Below, piece after piece: positions 16,783 through 18,485 of a DNA stretch of 18,485 nt; positions within the stretch are counted from its first letter, which is position 1; each line of letters begins with the position of its first letter. The stretch spans positions 1 to 18,485 of the forward strand of contig JADGJC010000545.1 of the NCBI GenBank assembly GCA_027596075.1, written 5' to 3'. A program made the translations under genes and the position numbers. Origin of the DNA: Rhizophlyctis rosea. Its lineage: Eukaryota; Chytridiomycota; Chytridiomycetes; Rhizophlyctidales; Rhizophlyctidaceae. The notes under the pieces are model-generated. The model saw only the letters and a list, made by a program, of their open reading frames with translations. It made no database searches and was not told the origin of the DNA.

Positions 16783-16961
16783 GGTACAGTTTACCACCAT
16801 GCTCTTTTCCTTCGCCGTTACACTCCTGCACATTCCCAACACTCCAGCCCAAACTTCCTGACTTACGCACTATTTTGCCTTCGAAAAGCCCGTTCAGCTG
16901 TCTTCGTCTAGTGCGCCTTCTTTTTTCAACCTGGTTCATTCTCGCTCCCCACTTGTCCCAA

Positions 16962-18467
16962 ATGTCGGCTCCAGCAACCCACCGCCAAAATCTAAAAGAA
17001 CTTCTAGCAGAGGAGTTCCGCTCCGGCCAATCCACTCCTCCCTCCGCCTTCTATCGCGACACAAAATGCTACCTCTGCCATAAACCCTTAACCCACACCC
17101 AAGCCACCAAGTCCCTCTGCTCCCAATGCCGCGGCGTAACCTATTGCAGCCGTGAGTGCCAAGTAGCTGACTGGAAGGCTGGTGGCCCGAGAATAGAGAA
17201 CGGAAGGCCGCAGTACTTTACGCCTCACAAAGTGGTCTGTCCGAAGATTAAGGGGTGGATGGAGAAGGAGAGGGAGAATGTTGCTTTGAGAGGTTACTTT
17301 CCGTGGTTGGGGGTGGCAGCCACAGGCCAGAGTTTCCCTATGGCGTACTGTTTAGCGAAGAATGGAGTAGATGTTTTTGATATGGGCGCTGGGAGTGGTA
17401 TCAGAAGGGGTTTCTGGAACATTACAGCGCATGCGGCGAGTCATGCATTGAGTTATGAGCAGATGATTGGGAAAAGGAGGGAGGAACTTTCAGCAGCGGG
17501 CATCTCGAAGACTGAAGCGGAGAAGACGATCTTGAATGAAGTCGGGGCCTACGAACCCGGTGCGATGCTCTTAACTCCCTCCTTCCCCACCGACGAAGAT
17601 GGTTGGAAACTCCCCGAATTACACTTTCCCCGCATCCTCTCCTCCCACGACCCCGCCCACTCCTCCACCATCCCACCACCCCTCAACGGCAAAATCCTCA
17701 CATCATGGCAAGAATACTACGAATGGCGATCCCTCCCCCCAACCTCTATCGCCGCCCTCCTCCTCCACATGCCCCTAACAGTGTACAACATGATCACCAA
17801 ATTCCCCCACATCCTCAACGACCCATCCCAACCCCTAACAATCCACCTCCTAGGCCCGGAACGCGAGCTCGACATCCTCCCCCTCTTCGCAGAACTCCTC
17901 TTCCTCCTCCCGCACACCACCATCTCAATAACAATGATCGGTCCGACCGGCTATGCCCTAGGTCGTAAACTTGCCGCCATAAAATCGAAGGAAGACAAAA
18001 GGGCCGCGCTGTTGTCAAAAGATCCAGTCTTCACATACACCCACCCAACAAATCCGGAACGAACACTTACAATCCACATAGACACAACCCACGAAACATA
18101 CCAATCCCACCCATCCTTCACCTCCCCACAAAACACCCCTACAATCCTCCTTGCCCTCAACGCCGGCCTCTCAACCTACCCAACCTGGCCACCAATCTTA
18201 AAGCACACCCTGGTTTACAACATCCCCTTCGCATGTACGGAGTACTGCGAACAATCCGTCGAATACTACTACGGCCGCGTCATCGTCCCGCTGTTGAATG
18301 AGGTTAATAGGGAGATTGTGGAGGGGAAGGTGGGGGGCAGGCAGACGGGATTGGGGGATGTGAAGACGGAGTTTAATGGGTTTCGGCAGCCGGGTGGGAA
18401 GGGGAATGAGTTTACGAGGGCGCCGGATCATGTTGATGGGTTTTTGACGTGGGTTTGGAGGGAGTAG
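16962..18467 (+). CDS. MYND-type zinc-finger protein with MSS51-like C-terminal domain (501 aa)
   Basis: An intact single-exon gene. The ATG at 16962 was chosen because it follows a pyrimidine-rich leader and directly precedes the conserved region; the frame is open upstream without a better start. Residues 36-93 form a MYND zinc finger: Cys36-YL-Cys39, Cys53-SQ-Cys56, Cys62, Cys66, His89 and Cys93, with a loop of about 20 residues before the last two ligands. Residues 290-440 match the MSS51-type C-terminal domain: LTIHLLGPERELD, LLFLLPHTTISITMIGP, TILLALNAGLSTYPTWP and NIPFACTEYCEQS. Yeast Mss51 regulates COX1 translation in mitochondria, but most fungal relatives of this domain pair have no defined role, and no mitochondrial presequence is visible. 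MYND fingers usually bind proline-rich partners. Codon preference switches from G/T-ending to A/C-ending at about 17550 and back at about 18290. Confidence 0.92.
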   Translation: MSAPATHRQNLKELLAEEFRSGQSTPPSAFYRDTKCYLCHKPLTHTQATKSLCSQCRGVTYCSRECQVADWKAGGPRIENGRPQYFTPHKVVCPKIKGWMEKERENVALRGYFPWLGVAATGQSFPMAYCLAKNGVDVFDMGAGSGIRRGFWNITAHAASHALSYEQMIGKRREELSAAGISKTEAEKTILNEVGAYEPGAMLLTPSFPTDEDGWKLPELHFPRILSSHDPAHSSTIPPPLNGKILTSWQEYYEWRSLPPTSIAALLLHMPLTVYNMITKFPHILNDPSQPLTIHLLGPERELDILPLFAELLFLLPHTTISITMIGPTGYALGRKLAAIKSKEDKRAALLSKDPVFTYTHPTNPERTLTIHIDTTHETYQSHPSFTSPQNTPTILLALNAGLSTYPTWPPILKHTLVYNIPFACTEYCEQSVEYYYGRVIVPLLNEVNREIVEGKVGGRQTGLGDVKTEFNGFRQPGGKGNEFTRAPDHVDGFLTWVWRE

Positions 18468-18485
18468 TTATGCGGTGGGGAGGGA

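Larger units (their letters stand above)
16099..16961. other. Region upstream of the MYND gene
   Basis: Both strands are open for 80-107 codons around 16100-16418, but no domain is visible. The rest is presumed promoter and 5' untranslated sequence of the MYND gene. It includes an 8-base tandem repeat, two forkhead-like motifs and a pyrimidine-rich stretch at about 16917-16960 just before the ATG. Confidence 0.4.

Noticed and set aside
17603..17968. 121-codon Pro/His-rich frame inside the MYND gene
   Set aside because: Out-of-frame shadow of the A/C-rich block of the intact gene.

Overview
This is eukaryotic, most likely fungal, nuclear DNA. The signs are short GT-AG introns of about 45 to 101 bases with recognisable branch-site-like motifs, and an intact MYND zinc-finger protein with an MSS51-type C-terminal domain, a family common in fungi. 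There is also a TET/JBP-like dioxygenase and pieces of Pho84-type transporter, class A DnaJ, TBC-domain, eIF3e and FAM72 genes. FAM72 and eIF3e together point, weakly, to an early-diverging fungus such as a chytrid. No bacterial gene organisation, rRNA or complete tRNA was seen.

Left part (about 0.7-4.4 kb): a mosaic of broken protein-coding pieces, all readable on the minus strand and several still carrying their introns. In transcription order they are: DnaJ (Hsp40) glycine-rich region, joined inside one exon to a TBC (Rab-GAP) domain; two adjacent exons of eIF3e; a FAM72 homologue with two in-frame UAG codons; a C-terminal eIF3e-like piece; a Pho84-like phosphate transporter piece; and a short DEAH-helicase-like piece. 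None is a complete gene. This looks like gene-fragment capture or a heavily decayed shuffled locus.

4.4-7.5 kb: a possible small three-exon gene on the minus strand, a degenerate tandem repeat and otherwise no recognised coding sequence.

7.55-11.27 kb: the main functional candidate. A four-exon reading frame encodes a basic N-terminus, a coiled-coil region and a CCHC zinc knuckle. It overlaps by four bases (ATGA) a 504-codon frame with the HxD...H...R signature of a TET/JBP-like Fe(II)/2-oxoglutarate dioxygenase, followed by acidic and then lysine/glycine-rich tails. Two one-base phase conflicts in the first frame, and the ATGA break itself, all lie at A runs, so one fused protein is possible.

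11.3-16.1 kb: small spliced candidates of unknown function on both strands (11316-11537, 11703-12062, 13034-13630), then plus-strand coding-like relics with frameshifts and UAG stops. 16.96-18.47 kb: an intact 501-aa MYND/MSS51-like gene with two forkhead-type core motifs about 180-200 bases upstream. The two best genes both show abrupt switches between A/C-ending and G/T-ending codons within one reading frame.
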